From: JAFCCL01 sp041645325
GTDB lineage: Archaea > Iainarchaeota > Iainarchaeia > Iainarchaeales > GCA-2688035
DNA: 29,107 nt
Assembly: GCA_041645325.1 (NCBI GenBank)
Contig: JBAZQI010000013.1
Location: 1 to 29,107 of the forward strand
Direction of reading: 5' to 3'
Shown: piece by piece, positions 14,891 through 21,050 of the stretch
Numbering within the stretch: position 1 is the first letter of the stretch
How the letters are laid out: every line of letters begins with the position of its first letter
Notes under the pieces: model-generated
Seen by the model: only the letters and a program-made list of their open reading frames with translations
What the model was told of the DNA's origin: nothing
Database searches by the model: none
Made by a program: the position numbers and the translations under genes

Positions 14891-15467
14891 AAAAGAGCAT
14901 TGGCAGCAGGAACGTGCCTGCAAATGCCGCTCCAAATGCCGCAATCCACACTGTTTTGCTCCACATGAACACTTTTCCGCCGTCCAATGGCCCGAATGGA
15001 ATCAGGTTGAACAGCGCGAGAAACATGTTTATCTGCATGCCTATTGCACCCATGGCGTTCGTAATTTCACCCATGTTTGCAGCCATGAGCCCTGCAAAAA
15101 ACAATGCCACCCCTATGTTTGTTGCAGGCCCTGCAACTGATATGAGCCCGTTTTGTTTCCTGCTCACGTTTCCATAGATGTACACGGCGCCGGGGGCCGC
15201 GAAAATGAATCCGACAAAAGAGGATAGTATGGCAAAAATAAGGCCGATTCGCCATGCCCTGTATTCCGCGTGCTTTCCGAAGCGCCTTGCCACTGTCCTG
15301 TGTGCCATTTCGTGGAACACAAAGCCTGTTCCAACAGTAACAAGGGCTATTGGGAAAACTACTGCGAATTCCGCAAGGTCAAGAAAGTCACGGCTCATCA
15401 GTATTGAGAAAGCCAGGGCTATTGTGAGCCAGGAAATCAGCAGGTCCCTTATTTCAGCGCTTTTCAT
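14889..15467 (-). CDS. M50-type (site-2 protease-like) membrane metallopeptidase
   Basis: This 192-aa protein is a compact intramembrane zinc protease. Residue 1 opens MKSAEIRDLLISWL, followed by about five or six membrane segments. The zinc motif HEMAH is at 52-56 inside a helix, and the third ligand motif FGPLDGGKV has D162, so the active site appears complete. There is no PDZ or CBS domain. The start at 15467 is chosen because CTTTAAATTCC on this strand (TTTAAA at 15492-15497) lies 24 nt upstream. Longer in-frame starts at 15566 and 15653 run back into the prepilin promoter and repeat. The substrate is unknown; cleavage of membrane-anchored regulators is the usual role. It converges closely on cdc48. 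Confidence 0.88.
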   Translation of the reverse strand: MKSAEIRDLLISWLTIALAFSILMSRDFLDLAEFAVVFPIALVTVGTGFVFHEMAHRTVARRFGKHAEYRAWRIGLIFAILSSFVGFIFAAPGAVYIYGNVSRKQNGLISVAGPATNIGVALFFAGLMAANMGEITNAMGAIGMQINMFLALFNLIPFGPLDGGKVFMWSKTVWIAAFGAAFAGTFLLPMLF

Positions 15468-15491
15468 CAAAGGAATAAGCCTGAAAAGGAA

Positions 15492-15497
15492 TTTAAA
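15492..15497. promoter_or_regulatory. TATA-like box for the M50 peptidase gene
   Basis: The palindrome TTTAAA, preceded by C on the minus strand, lies 24 nt upstream of the ATG at 15467, consistent with a leaderless transcript. Confidence 0.5.
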
Positions 15498-15541
15498 GCA
15501 TTCCCAAAGGAATTCGTTTTTTGCCGAACTTTGCTTCAGCC

Positions 15542-15549
15542 TTTTTATT
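15542..15549 (+). promoter_or_regulatory. TATA-like box for the short prepilin gene
   Basis: TTTTTATT ends 23 nt before the ATG at 15573. This supports that ATG as the start and therefore a long prepilin leader. Confidence 0.4.
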
Positions 15550-15572
15550 CTTTGCCCAAGGGGCATTTTTTT

Positions 15573-15812
15573 ATGGACAAAAAGTTTTTGGGTTCCAAAG
15601 CCTTTTTTTCCTTTGGAAAAAAAGCCTTGGGAAAAAGGGCATTGCTTTTGCAATGCAGGGCGCAGATTTCCGTGGAATTGATAATCATTCTTGCCGCTGT
15701 TGTCGCCCTTGTGCTACTGCTTGTTTCACAGTTGCAGCAGACAAGCGAAGAGGGCACAAAGGTAATTGAGGAAAAAAGCAAGAAGATTTTCGAGGAAATA
15801 GAGGGCATTTAG
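15573..15812 (+). CDS. short class III signal peptide (prepilin-like) protein
   Basis: This 79-aa protein carries an archaeal class III signal peptide: CRAQISVELIIILAAVVALV, with expected prepilin-peptidase cleavage just before the Gln and a hydrophobic helix after it. The mature part is only about 49 aa and ends in a charged helix (VIEEKSKKIFEEIEGI), typical of small archaeal pilin-like subunits. The leader is unusually long (about 30 residues) because a copy of the structured repeat is read in frame there (KAFFSFGKKALGKRALLLQC). The ATG at 15573 is supported by a TATA-like box 23 nt upstream. A TTG at 15627 would give a conventional short leader. The next pilin-like gene starts nine nt downstream. 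Confidence 0.75.
   Translation: MDKKFLGSKAFFSFGKKALGKRALLLQCRAQISVELIIILAAVVALVLLLVSQLQQTSEEGTKVIEEKSKKIFEEIEGI
15597..15656 (+). repeat. structured repeat, copy C, inside the prepilin leader
   Basis: This copy has the same order as copy A. The T-rich arm AAAGCCTTTTTTTCC (15597-15611) and the A-rich arm GGAAAAAAAGCCTT (15615-15628) flank a TTT loop. Next come GGGAAAAAGG and a perfect 7-bp hairpin, GCATTGC-TTTT-GCAATGC (15639-15656). Compared with copy A the second stem differs at two pairs, both compensated, so pairing is preserved. Confidence 0.75.
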
Positions 15813-15821
15813 GCGAATGCT

Positions 15822-16238
15822 ATGCGCTGCCATGGCCAGCTCAGCCTTGAGTACCTGCTCTTGCTGCTTGCCTTGCTCGCGGTTTTTGCCGCTCTCCTGC
15901 CGCTTGTTGACCAGACCTACAAGGCAGGGCTCTTTGGCCTTGACTGCGTGAATGCAAAGCGTTTCACGCAGCAGCTTCAGTCCCATGTTGAAGAAATGTC
16001 CTTTCAGGCAGACGGCTCCTTGGCATTGATTGAGGCCCAGCCATTGGAACAATGGCGCATTTCTCCCTCGGGAAAAACCCTTGCCCTGAATGTCCTAGGC
16101 CCGGACGGAAGGGAAAAGCGCTTTGCCGTCGGGTTTCCAAACGAGCTCATGCCAACAGGCATTGTCCTTCTTGATGGCAAGGCAACCTTTGCCTTGCGCA
16201 AGGCCTCAGGAAAAATCTTCCTTGAATACAACCAATGA
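15822..16238 (+). CDS. class III signal peptide (pilin-like) protein
   Basis: This 138-aa protein begins MRCHGQLSLEYLLLLLALLA, a textbook class III signal peptide (basic/polar n-region, GQLSLE cleavage site, hydrophobic helix). The mature domain (about residues 35-138) contains a cysteine and a beta-rich C-terminal half (LALNVLGPDGREKRFAVGF). It is predicted to be processed by the archaeal prepilin peptidase and assembled into, or associated with, a type IV pilus-like structure. It starts nine nt after the short prepilin stop, so the two form an operon. Its last 33 nt overlap the 3' end of the convergent pilin-like gene at 16206. Confidence 0.82.
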   Translation: MRCHGQLSLEYLLLLLALLAVFAALLPLVDQTYKAGLFGLDCVNAKRFTQQLQSHVEEMSFQADGSLALIEAQPLEQWRISPSGKTLALNVLGPDGREKRFAVGFPNELMPTGIVLLDGKATFALRKASGKIFLEYNQ

Positions 16239-16568
16239 GAGTTCGTGCCTTTGCATTTGCCTGTCAAAGAACACGGCTTTTGATGCTATCGCCTCCACGC
16301 CTTTTTTGCCGACAGCAAGCTCTTTTCCGTCAATTGAAACAACACCCTTTTTTCCTGGAAAAGCCTCTTCAAAGTCAATTGCCATCTGTTCAATGCCTGT
16401 TCTTTCAAAGCCTTTTGCCCAGATTAAAAGCAGGTCGTTTTCTTTTTTCAACAGGTGCAAATCCGAAAAGCTTTGAATGTTTTCCTGCAGCGGCATCGAT
16501 AACAGTGTTGCCAGCAGCGCCATTGAAACAATTGCCTCAATGCTCAGCCAGTAGCCGTCATTTTTCAC
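16206..16568 (-). CDS. pilin-like protein, last gene of minor-pilin operon
   Basis: This 120-aa protein has an N-terminal hydrophobic helix within MKNDGYWLSIEAIVSMALLA, resembling a prepilin-type N-terminus with a Glu at the expected position (LSIEAIV). A mostly polar domain follows. The start is a GTG at 16568, preceded by GGTGAT (16574-16579), a good Shine-Dalgarno match five nt upstream. It overlaps the end of the previous operon gene by 11 nt. It is the fourth of four minus-strand genes with N-terminal hydrophobic helices. Its 3' end overlaps the convergent plus-strand pilin-like gene by 33 nt. Assignment rests on context plus the N-terminal pattern. Confidence 0.7.
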   Translation of the reverse strand: MKNDGYWLSIEAIVSMALLATLLSMPLQENIQSFSDLHLLKKENDLLLIWAKGFERTGIEQMAIDFEEAFPGKKGVVSIDGKELAVGKKGVEAIASKAVFFDRQMQRHELSLVVFKEDFS

Positions 16569-17013
16569 AAAGAATCACCCCTAGCATTGCCTTTTTTCCG
16601 CCTGCAAGGACAACTCTGTCAAGCGAAATGCATTCTTTCCCTTCGCCCTCAAACAGGATTTCCTTTTCCTCCATTCCTTTCAGCGAAACGCTTTTCACAA
16701 AAAACCTTTCCGAGCCAAGCTGCTGGGCTTTTTCCAAAAGCCCGGCGTCAATTTCGTTTGCAAGAACCCTGTGCCTTTCCCCGTCATACAAGGCCGAACC
16801 GAGCAATGGCTGTTCCTCGTTCCTGTTTTTTGCCATCGCATCCAGGAGGAAAATTGCCTTGCCCTGCAGTTCCGCTTTTTTCACCTGGGCAGTCTCCTCT
16901 TCTTTTGCAGCCTCAAAGCTTGCAAGCATGAGCGAGAGCATGAGAACCATTGCAATAACCGAAACTGCAAGGTCCAATGAGAATGCGAATCCCCCTTTAC
17001 CTGTAGTGCTCAT
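16558..17013 (-). CDS. pilin-like protein (minor-pilin operon gene 3)
   Basis: This 151-aa protein begins MSTTGKGGFAFSLDLAVSVI and continues as a hydrophobic helix (AMVLMLSLMLA), a prepilin-like N-terminus with KGG before the helix, then a charged helix and a beta-rich C-terminal domain. The ATG at 17013 is chosen because GGAGGT lies seven nt upstream (17021-17027 region), inside the end of the preceding gene. An upstream start at 17055 would add a non-prepilin basic segment. It overlaps its upstream neighbour by 17 nt and its downstream neighbour by 11 nt, so translation is likely coupled. Confidence 0.72.
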   Translation of the reverse strand: MSTTGKGGFAFSLDLAVSVIAMVLMLSLMLASFEAAKEEETAQVKKAELQGKAIFLLDAMAKNRNEEQPLLGSALYDGERHRVLANEIDAGLLEKAQQLGSERFFVKSVSLKGMEEKEILFEGEGKECISLDRVVLAGGKKAMLGVILCEK

Positions 17014-17383
17014 TGAGCGCAACCTCCAGAACGCTTTTTTCGCCTTCCTGCACAAGCCTTATTTCGGGTGCAATGCTTTCGCAGCTTTTTTTCTTGCCGC
17101 CTGTTTCGCTTTCCACCTTGCTGCCCTGCGCAGTGCATTGCACTTCTTCGGAAATTTCGGATACTCCGCTTGCATAGCTTATGTCGGCTGCAAGGCAGCA
17201 CAGTTCAGCCTGCGCCTTTGCCTCAAGCGCATTCAGCGCCTCATTGGCCTGCGTTCCGGCTTCATTGAGCGCAGCCAAAAAAAGGCCGAGTATTGCAAGG
17301 AATGCCGCAAGGCAGATTATTGCCTCCAGCTGCAGCTGGCCTTTCGCCGGAATGTTTTTTCCCATGCGGCAATTTCTCTTCAT
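16997..17383 (-). CDS. class III signal peptide (pilin-like) protein (operon gene 2)
   Basis: This 128-aa protein carries a clear class III signal: NIPAKGQLQLEAIICLAAFL, with expected cleavage after KG and a Glu five residues into the mature helix. The mature region contains several cysteines (an adjacent pair, plus one in EEVQC and one in KKKSCES), which could form disulfides outside the membrane. The start is ATG 17383, overlapping the upstream gene's stop as ATGA. A second ATG at 17365 would shorten the n-region to a more typical length. It is part of the four-gene minus-strand operon and probably a minor pilin. Confidence 0.8.
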   Translation of the reverse strand: MKRNCRMGKNIPAKGQLQLEAIICLAAFLAILGLFLAALNEAGTQANEALNALEAKAQAELCCLAADISYASGVSEISEEVQCTAQGSKVESETGGKKKSCESIAPEIRLVQEGEKSVLEVALNEHYR

Positions 17384-17898
17384 CCAATCGCCGTTTCTTT
17401 CACGGTGTAGCCAACAGGCAATTCCATTGTTATCGCCGCCTTTGTGCCAGAGATTTTTGCCCTGACGGTTTTGTCTTTCATAAGGCCGCCCGTGAAGCAG
17501 TATTCCGCCTCAACTTCCCTGCCTGCAATCCTTGCCACGGAAACCGCGCTGTTTTCGTTCAAAAAAGAAATGTTTTTGCCTTTCTCTTCAAATTCCGTTT
17601 TGATGCCGGGAAACCCCTGTGTTTCCATTTTTTCAAAAAGCAGCACAAGCCTTGCGTTCACAAGCGCTTTAATCTCTTCAGGCTCGAGATTGAGTGCAAT
17701 GCCCTGCCTCAGCCCTTCTTTTGCCCCCAGGTCAATGCCGTTTTCCATTATTGCCCTTGCGGTTGAAAGCTGTTCGGCCTCAAAGGCAAGCGCCCCTGCC
17801 ATGCCTGTTTCCATTTCGGTTGCCCTGCCAAGCAGCCCTGTTTGGATTGAGGCAAATGCAAGCAGGAGCAGGAAGCAGAAAAGGCCCTTGTTGTTCAT
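17380..17898 (-). CDS. membrane-anchored or secreted protein, first gene of pilin-like operon
   Basis: This 172-aa protein starts MNNKGLFCFLLLLAFASIQT, a short polar n-region followed by one hydrophobic helix, and then a soluble extracytoplasmic domain of about 145 residues with a beta-rich C-terminus (TVRAKISGTKAAITMELPVG). KG before the helix resembles pilin-like N-termini, but the conserved Glu is not evident, so it may instead be an anchored or secreted accessory protein. TTTTAAAG (about 17929-17936 on this strand) lies about 30 nt upstream of the ATG and may be the operon promoter. Its stop overlaps the next start by four nt (ATGA). Confidence 0.72.
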   Translation of the reverse strand: MNNKGLFCFLLLLAFASIQTGLLGRATEMETGMAGALAFEAEQLSTARAIMENGIDLGAKEGLRQGIALNLEPEEIKALVNARLVLLFEKMETQGFPGIKTEFEEKGKNISFLNENSAVSVARIAGREVEAEYCFTGGLMKDKTVRAKISGTKAAITMELPVGYTVKETAIG

Positions 17899-18023
17899 GT
17901 TGCAAAAAATGGTGGAATATGGAACGGCTTTAAAACAAGGGCCGGGTTGCGTTGTTCAACGAACTATGCCTCTGCGGCTTGTGTGCAACCGTGATTCATG
18001 CAACCAAGGCAAAGGCCAAAGGT

Positions 18024-18602
18024 TTATTTTCTTGCCTTTGCAATCAGGAATCCGGCAACCAGCGAAACTGCAACAATTGCCATGAGCAACGCAACCATTT
18101 CCGGCGAAATCGCCGGAACGCCGGCAGAAGCAGTTTCTGCCAACGCCAGGGGCGTCTGCTGTGCTGCCGAGGCTTGCACCCAGGCAAGCATGTCTTCATT
18201 GCTTTTTGCAATAAACGCTTCTCCTCCAGCATTCCTTGCCGCAAGGTTCATCGCATTTGCCCCGAGCATTGAGATAAAAGAGTAAAGCAGGCCGACAAGT
18301 GCAACAGCTGTAACACCAAGCACTATTAAAACGTTTATCGGGGTGTCGTGCGAAAAAATGTTCCTGCCCTTTTTCGTAAGGCAGTAGTATTTCCATTTCC
18401 TGCCCTCGTCAAGTTCCTGTATGAGCTCTGCCTTTTCCAGAATGCCCAAATGCTGTTTTATGGTCGGGGCGGCAAGCTGCAGCTTCTTGCTTATTTCCGT
18501 AAGCGTGTGGTTCCTGTCCTTTAGCAGCTTTATTATGCCTGTCCTTGTCTCGGAGGCAAGGGCCTTGAATTCCGTTCCCGAAAGCTTTATTTCGCCATCC
18601 AT
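18024..18602 (-). CDS. membrane-tethered ArsR-type winged-helix regulator
   Basis: This 192-aa protein joins a cytosolic DNA-binding domain to a membrane anchor. Residues 9-80 form an ArsR-like winged helix (FKALASETRTGIIKLLKDRN, LTEISKKLQLAAPTIKQHLG and a GRKWKYYCLTKKG wing). Residues about 88-113 are a first transmembrane helix (INVLIVLGVTAVALVGLLYS). An Ala-rich extracytoplasmic loop (about 114-167) follows, then a second helix (MVALLMAIVAVSLVAGFLIA). No zinc-site cysteines are visible. This layout suggests direct membrane-signal sensing. CTTTTAAAG (about 18634-18642 on this strand) lies about 31 nt upstream. It sits between the pilin-like operon and a divergent polytopic membrane gene; either could be its target. 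Confidence 0.8.
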   Translation of the reverse strand: MDGEIKLSGTEFKALASETRTGIIKLLKDRNHTLTEISKKLQLAAPTIKQHLGILEKAELIQELDEGRKWKYYCLTKKGRNIFSHDTPINVLIVLGVTAVALVGLLYSFISMLGANAMNLAARNAGGEAFIAKSNEDMLAWVQASAAQQTPLALAETASAGVPAISPEMVALLMAIVAVSLVAGFLIAKARK

Positions 18603-18692
18603 TGCAATTGCCAGACAGATATGCCATCAATTTCTTTAAAAGTATTTCATTTTGCTTAGGTTTGCCCGAAACCTGAAAAGGCGACCCACCTC

Positions 18693-18700
18693 TTTATATA
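18693..18700 (+). promoter_or_regulatory. strong TATA box upstream of the polytopic membrane gene
   Basis: TTTATATA, close to the archaeal box A consensus, ends 22 nt before the ATG at 18723, giving a leaderless or near-leaderless transcript. Confidence 0.6.
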
Positions 18701-18722
18701 CCTAAAAATCGTTGATTAGATT

Positions 18723-19616
18723 ATGTTCCCCGACCTGAACAACTTTTTGTACGGGCAGACTATGCCTGCCGCAAATAACCTTCTTGAAAAGGCCCTTGCC
18801 GGCGACGTGTCAACCATTGTCATGCTTGGCATTGCCGCCATAGTGGTTTTTGTGGCAGTAGTGCTGCTTGTCGAGCTTGCTGCCTGGCTGATAAACCTTG
18901 TGAAGCGCTTATTGCTCTTCATTATTGTGGCTGCTTCAACCGGCCTGTTCCTTTTTTCCTTCCAGAGCAGGATTTTTGCGGCTGAGCCAAGCACTGCCCT
19001 TGTTGCTGCGGGCGCAATCGGAACAGCTTTTGCAATAGTGGCGTTTGCGATTTCTTTCATCTCCCTGAAAAGGGAGTGGCAGAAGCCCAAAGAGCAAAAA
19101 ATATCGGAACTCAAGTCGGAAATGAAAAAGCTCGTTTCCGAGCAGTTTGAAAGAGAGCTTGCAGGCAATGTTCAAAACGAGGCAATGCCCGAAATAACCG
19201 CAGCGCAGGCACGGCAGGCTGCGCCTGTTTCCAGGCAGGCGCCGGCAGGCTTCTTCGCCTTATTCCACGACAGGGGCCTTCTTGCAGTGCTGAGCTACGT
19301 GATTGTTGTGGAATTCGGCGTAATAAGCGGCATAGCAATTTCAATGCCAAGCATTGACATCGGCCTGATTTTCTTCGCATTGTTTTTGGTTGCGGCGCTT
19401 GTGTTCATCAAAAGCACCTATCACAGTTCCCTCAAGGGCATAAAGCACTTTCTTGTGGCGCTTGCCGCAGGCGGCGCGCTCTCAATAGCCTTAAGCAATG
19501 TCTGGCTTTCCATTCCGCTGGAAACCCTTCTTTCCCCGCAGTACTTCCAGACAAGCGCGCTTGTTGCACTGGTGGCAGGGATAGGGGTAAGCCTTTTTGT
19601 GGGCTCAAGAAGTTAA
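18723..19616 (+). CDS. polytopic membrane protein, function unknown
   Basis: This 297-aa protein has about seven hydrophobic segments: three in the first 130 residues, a charged cytosolic or coiled-coil linker (about 117-170, with SLKREWQKPKEQKISELKSE), then four more (about 183-205, 207-226, 236-258 and 274-294). An Ala/Gln-rich stretch in the linker (ITAAQARQAAPVSRQAPAG) looks disordered. No enzymatic motif is recognised. A near-consensus TATA box directly upstream suggests high expression. It is divergent from the membrane-tethered regulator, with 120 nt between them. Its stop codon overlaps the stop of the convergent nucleotidyltransferase gene. Confidence 0.75.
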   Translation: MFPDLNNFLYGQTMPAANNLLEKALAGDVSTIVMLGIAAIVVFVAVVLLVELAAWLINLVKRLLLFIIVAASTGLFLFSFQSRIFAAEPSTALVAAGAIGTAFAIVAFAISFISLKREWQKPKEQKISELKSEMKKLVSEQFERELAGNVQNEAMPEITAAQARQAAPVSRQAPAGFFALFHDRGLLAVLSYVIVVEFGVISGIAISMPSIDIGLIFFALFLVAALVFIKSTYHSSLKGIKHFLVALAAGGALSIALSNVWLSIPLETLLSPQYFQTSALVALVAGIGVSLFVGSRS

Positions 19617-20149
19617 AGCCCTTTTTCCTTCTTTCGGCTTCTTTTCATATCCTTCAGAACCCTTCTGTCATATTGCGCATAATAACCCTTCACTTTACTT
19701 TTCAGGGCAGTTCCTAATCTTTGCTTTGTTTCAGGGTCTCCGTAAAAGCACTCAATGTCTGGCCTCCATAATTCCATCATTCTTCTTATATGTGTCAGGT
19801 CTTTTTCAAGGCACTGCGTGTTGATTGTCATCCAATCAACTTTTTTCAGTCCAAGCTTTTGTTTTAATTGCTCTGCTATATGGGTTCTTATGTTTCCGTG
19901 AAAATTGTATCCTGCTTCATCCATCACAATTATTACATCCGGGTCATTGTGCACTTTATCAGGGACGCTTCCAAAAATCCACACACCCTTGAAGAAAGGA
20001 TGTTTTTTTCTTATTGGGCCAACAACCTCGGCAACAGCCCTCATAGTGGTTTCAAAATACGGTTTCGTGCTCCTGACTCTTCTTCCGGACACAACTTTTG
20101 TGCTTTTTTTGAGCAGCCAATCCCTGCCTCTCATTAAAATCCTTTTCAT
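19613..20149 (-). CDS. MNT-type nucleotidyltransferase fold protein
   Basis: This 178-aa protein contains the minimal nucleotidyltransferase signature: VWIFGS (G60, S61) followed by DPDVIIVMD (D69, D71), the GS...DxD arrangement that binds nucleotide and metal. The flanking regions are basic (KKSTKVVSGRRVR and a C-terminal YYAQYDRRVLKDMKRSRKK), suggesting nucleic-acid contact. It differs from a classic toxin-antitoxin MNT in having no HEPN gene beside it. Its ATG overlaps the stop of the upstream endonuclease IV-like gene (ATGA), implying translational coupling and possibly a linked role in nucleic-acid processing. The substrate is unknown. Confidence 0.7.
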   Translation of the reverse strand: MKRILMRGRDWLLKKSTKVVSGRRVRSTKPYFETTMRAVAEVVGPIRKKHPFFKGVWIFGSVPDKVHNDPDVIIVMDEAGYNFHGNIRTHIAEQLKQKLGLKKVDWMTINTQCLEKDLTHIRRMMELWRPDIECFYGDPETKQRLGTALKSKVKGYYAQYDRRVLKDMKRSRKKEKGL

Positions 20150-20985
20150 GGCTTAACGAGCCCCTTCCAGTATTTTTGCATGAGCATTGCGTCTTCTTCA
20201 ATGTTCGGGCTTTCGCAGATTATCCTGCCCGAAACTTTTTCCTCGTGCAATGCCTCCAGAAACCATTTGTAGTTGAATGTGTTCCCATTGTCATTCATTT
20301 CCATATGGTTCCTTTCCCCCTTTGCCGAATAATTTATGCCTGAAGCGTGCATGTACAGGAAACCAAGGCATTTTGCCGGAATCTCTTCAATTGCCTCCTT
20401 GAAATCCCGTTTGCTTTTGAACCTTCCATTATCACGGGCATGCAAATGCGCGAAGTCCACCATTGGCAGGACGCCTTTTGCTCTTTTGCATAATTCAATG
20501 GTTTCCCTGAGCGAGCCAAGCTGGCTTCCTTTTCCCGTTGTTTCAGGCGCAAGCATAATGCCCCAGTCGTTTTTTTCAATTTCTTCAGCAAGCCCGGCAA
20601 TTATTCCGGAAACCTTTTCAAGCACCTCTTTTTCAGGCTGCTTCTGGAAATACGCCGGGTGAAACGTCACAATCTCCGCGCCGCACAGCTCCCCGATGCG
20701 TGCGGAATCCATTATCCTTTTTTTGCTTGCCTCAAGCTTTTCCTTTTCCCCTGAATTCAGGTTTATGTAATAAGGCGCGTGCACGCTCAGGCTCACATTG
20801 TTTTCCAGGGCCGCCTTTTTTACCTCTTTTGCCGCTTCTTCGCCCATGTTCACGCCCCTCACAAACTCAAGCTCCATTGCGTCAAGGCCAAGTTCCCTGA
20901 CGCGTTCAATGCCTGAAACGCTGTCCCTTTTTTTTGCGGATATGGGAATGCCCGCCGTTCCAAAAAGCATTTTTTGGGCTGTCAT
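20146..20985 (-). CDS. nfo: endonuclease IV-like AP endonuclease (TIM barrel)
   Basis: This 279-aa protein has the metal-binding pattern of the endonuclease IV/xylose-isomerase-like TIM barrel. Visible motifs are LELEF-type ELEFVRG, HAPYYINLNS, TFHPAYF, a metal-ligand Glu in LAPETTGKGSQLGS, VDFAHLHARDNG, and HASGINYSAKGERNH near the C-terminus. It probably cleaves DNA 5' to abasic sites in base excision repair. The length fits Nfo. The ATG at 20985 is preceded by GGTGGC, and an AT-rich box (21009-21022) lies 23 nt upstream. It is divergent from orc1/cdc6 and translationally coupled to the nucleotidyltransferase downstream. Confidence 0.85.
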   Translation of the reverse strand: MTAQKMLFGTAGIPISAKKRDSVSGIERVRELGLDAMELEFVRGVNMGEEAAKEVKKAALENNVSLSVHAPYYINLNSGEKEKLEASKKRIMDSARIGELCGAEIVTFHPAYFQKQPEKEVLEKVSGIIAGLAEEIEKNDWGIMLAPETTGKGSQLGSLRETIELCKRAKGVLPMVDFAHLHARDNGRFKSKRDFKEAIEEIPAKCLGFLYMHASGINYSAKGERNHMEMNDNGNTFNYKWFLEALHEEKVSGRIICESPNIEEDAMLMQKYWKGLVKP

Positions 20986-21008
20986 GCCACCAATTCTTAT
21001 GTCAATAC

Positions 21009-21022
21009 TAATTTAATTAATT
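21009..21022. promoter_or_regulatory. shared AT-rich box between nfo and orc1/cdc6
   Basis: The near-palindromic block TAATTTAATTAATT lies 23 nt from the nfo ATG (20985) on one side and 28 nt from the orc1/cdc6 ATG (21051) on the other. It could act as a TATA region for both genes in this 65-nt gap. No ORB-like origin element was seen in the gap. Confidence 0.45.
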
Positions 21023-21050
21023 TGCCGCCCTTCATTATACTGACTTTTTC

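Noticed and set aside
15468..15653. N-terminal extension of the M50 peptidase, using starts at 15566 or 15653
   Set aside because: The added segment is the antisense of the prepilin promoter and repeat; a TATA-like box is correctly spaced from 15467.
16235..17410. Long plus-strand open frame (about 390 codons) opposite the pilin-like operon
   Set aside because: It has a Ser/Phe/Pro-rich composition and no motifs, whereas the minus-strand genes have class III signals, Shine-Dalgarno sites and start-stop overlaps.
20986..21050. Replication origin with ORB elements beside orc1/cdc6
   Set aside because: The gap is only 65 nt and no ORB-like G-rich repeat is visible; AT-richness is explained by the divergent promoter.
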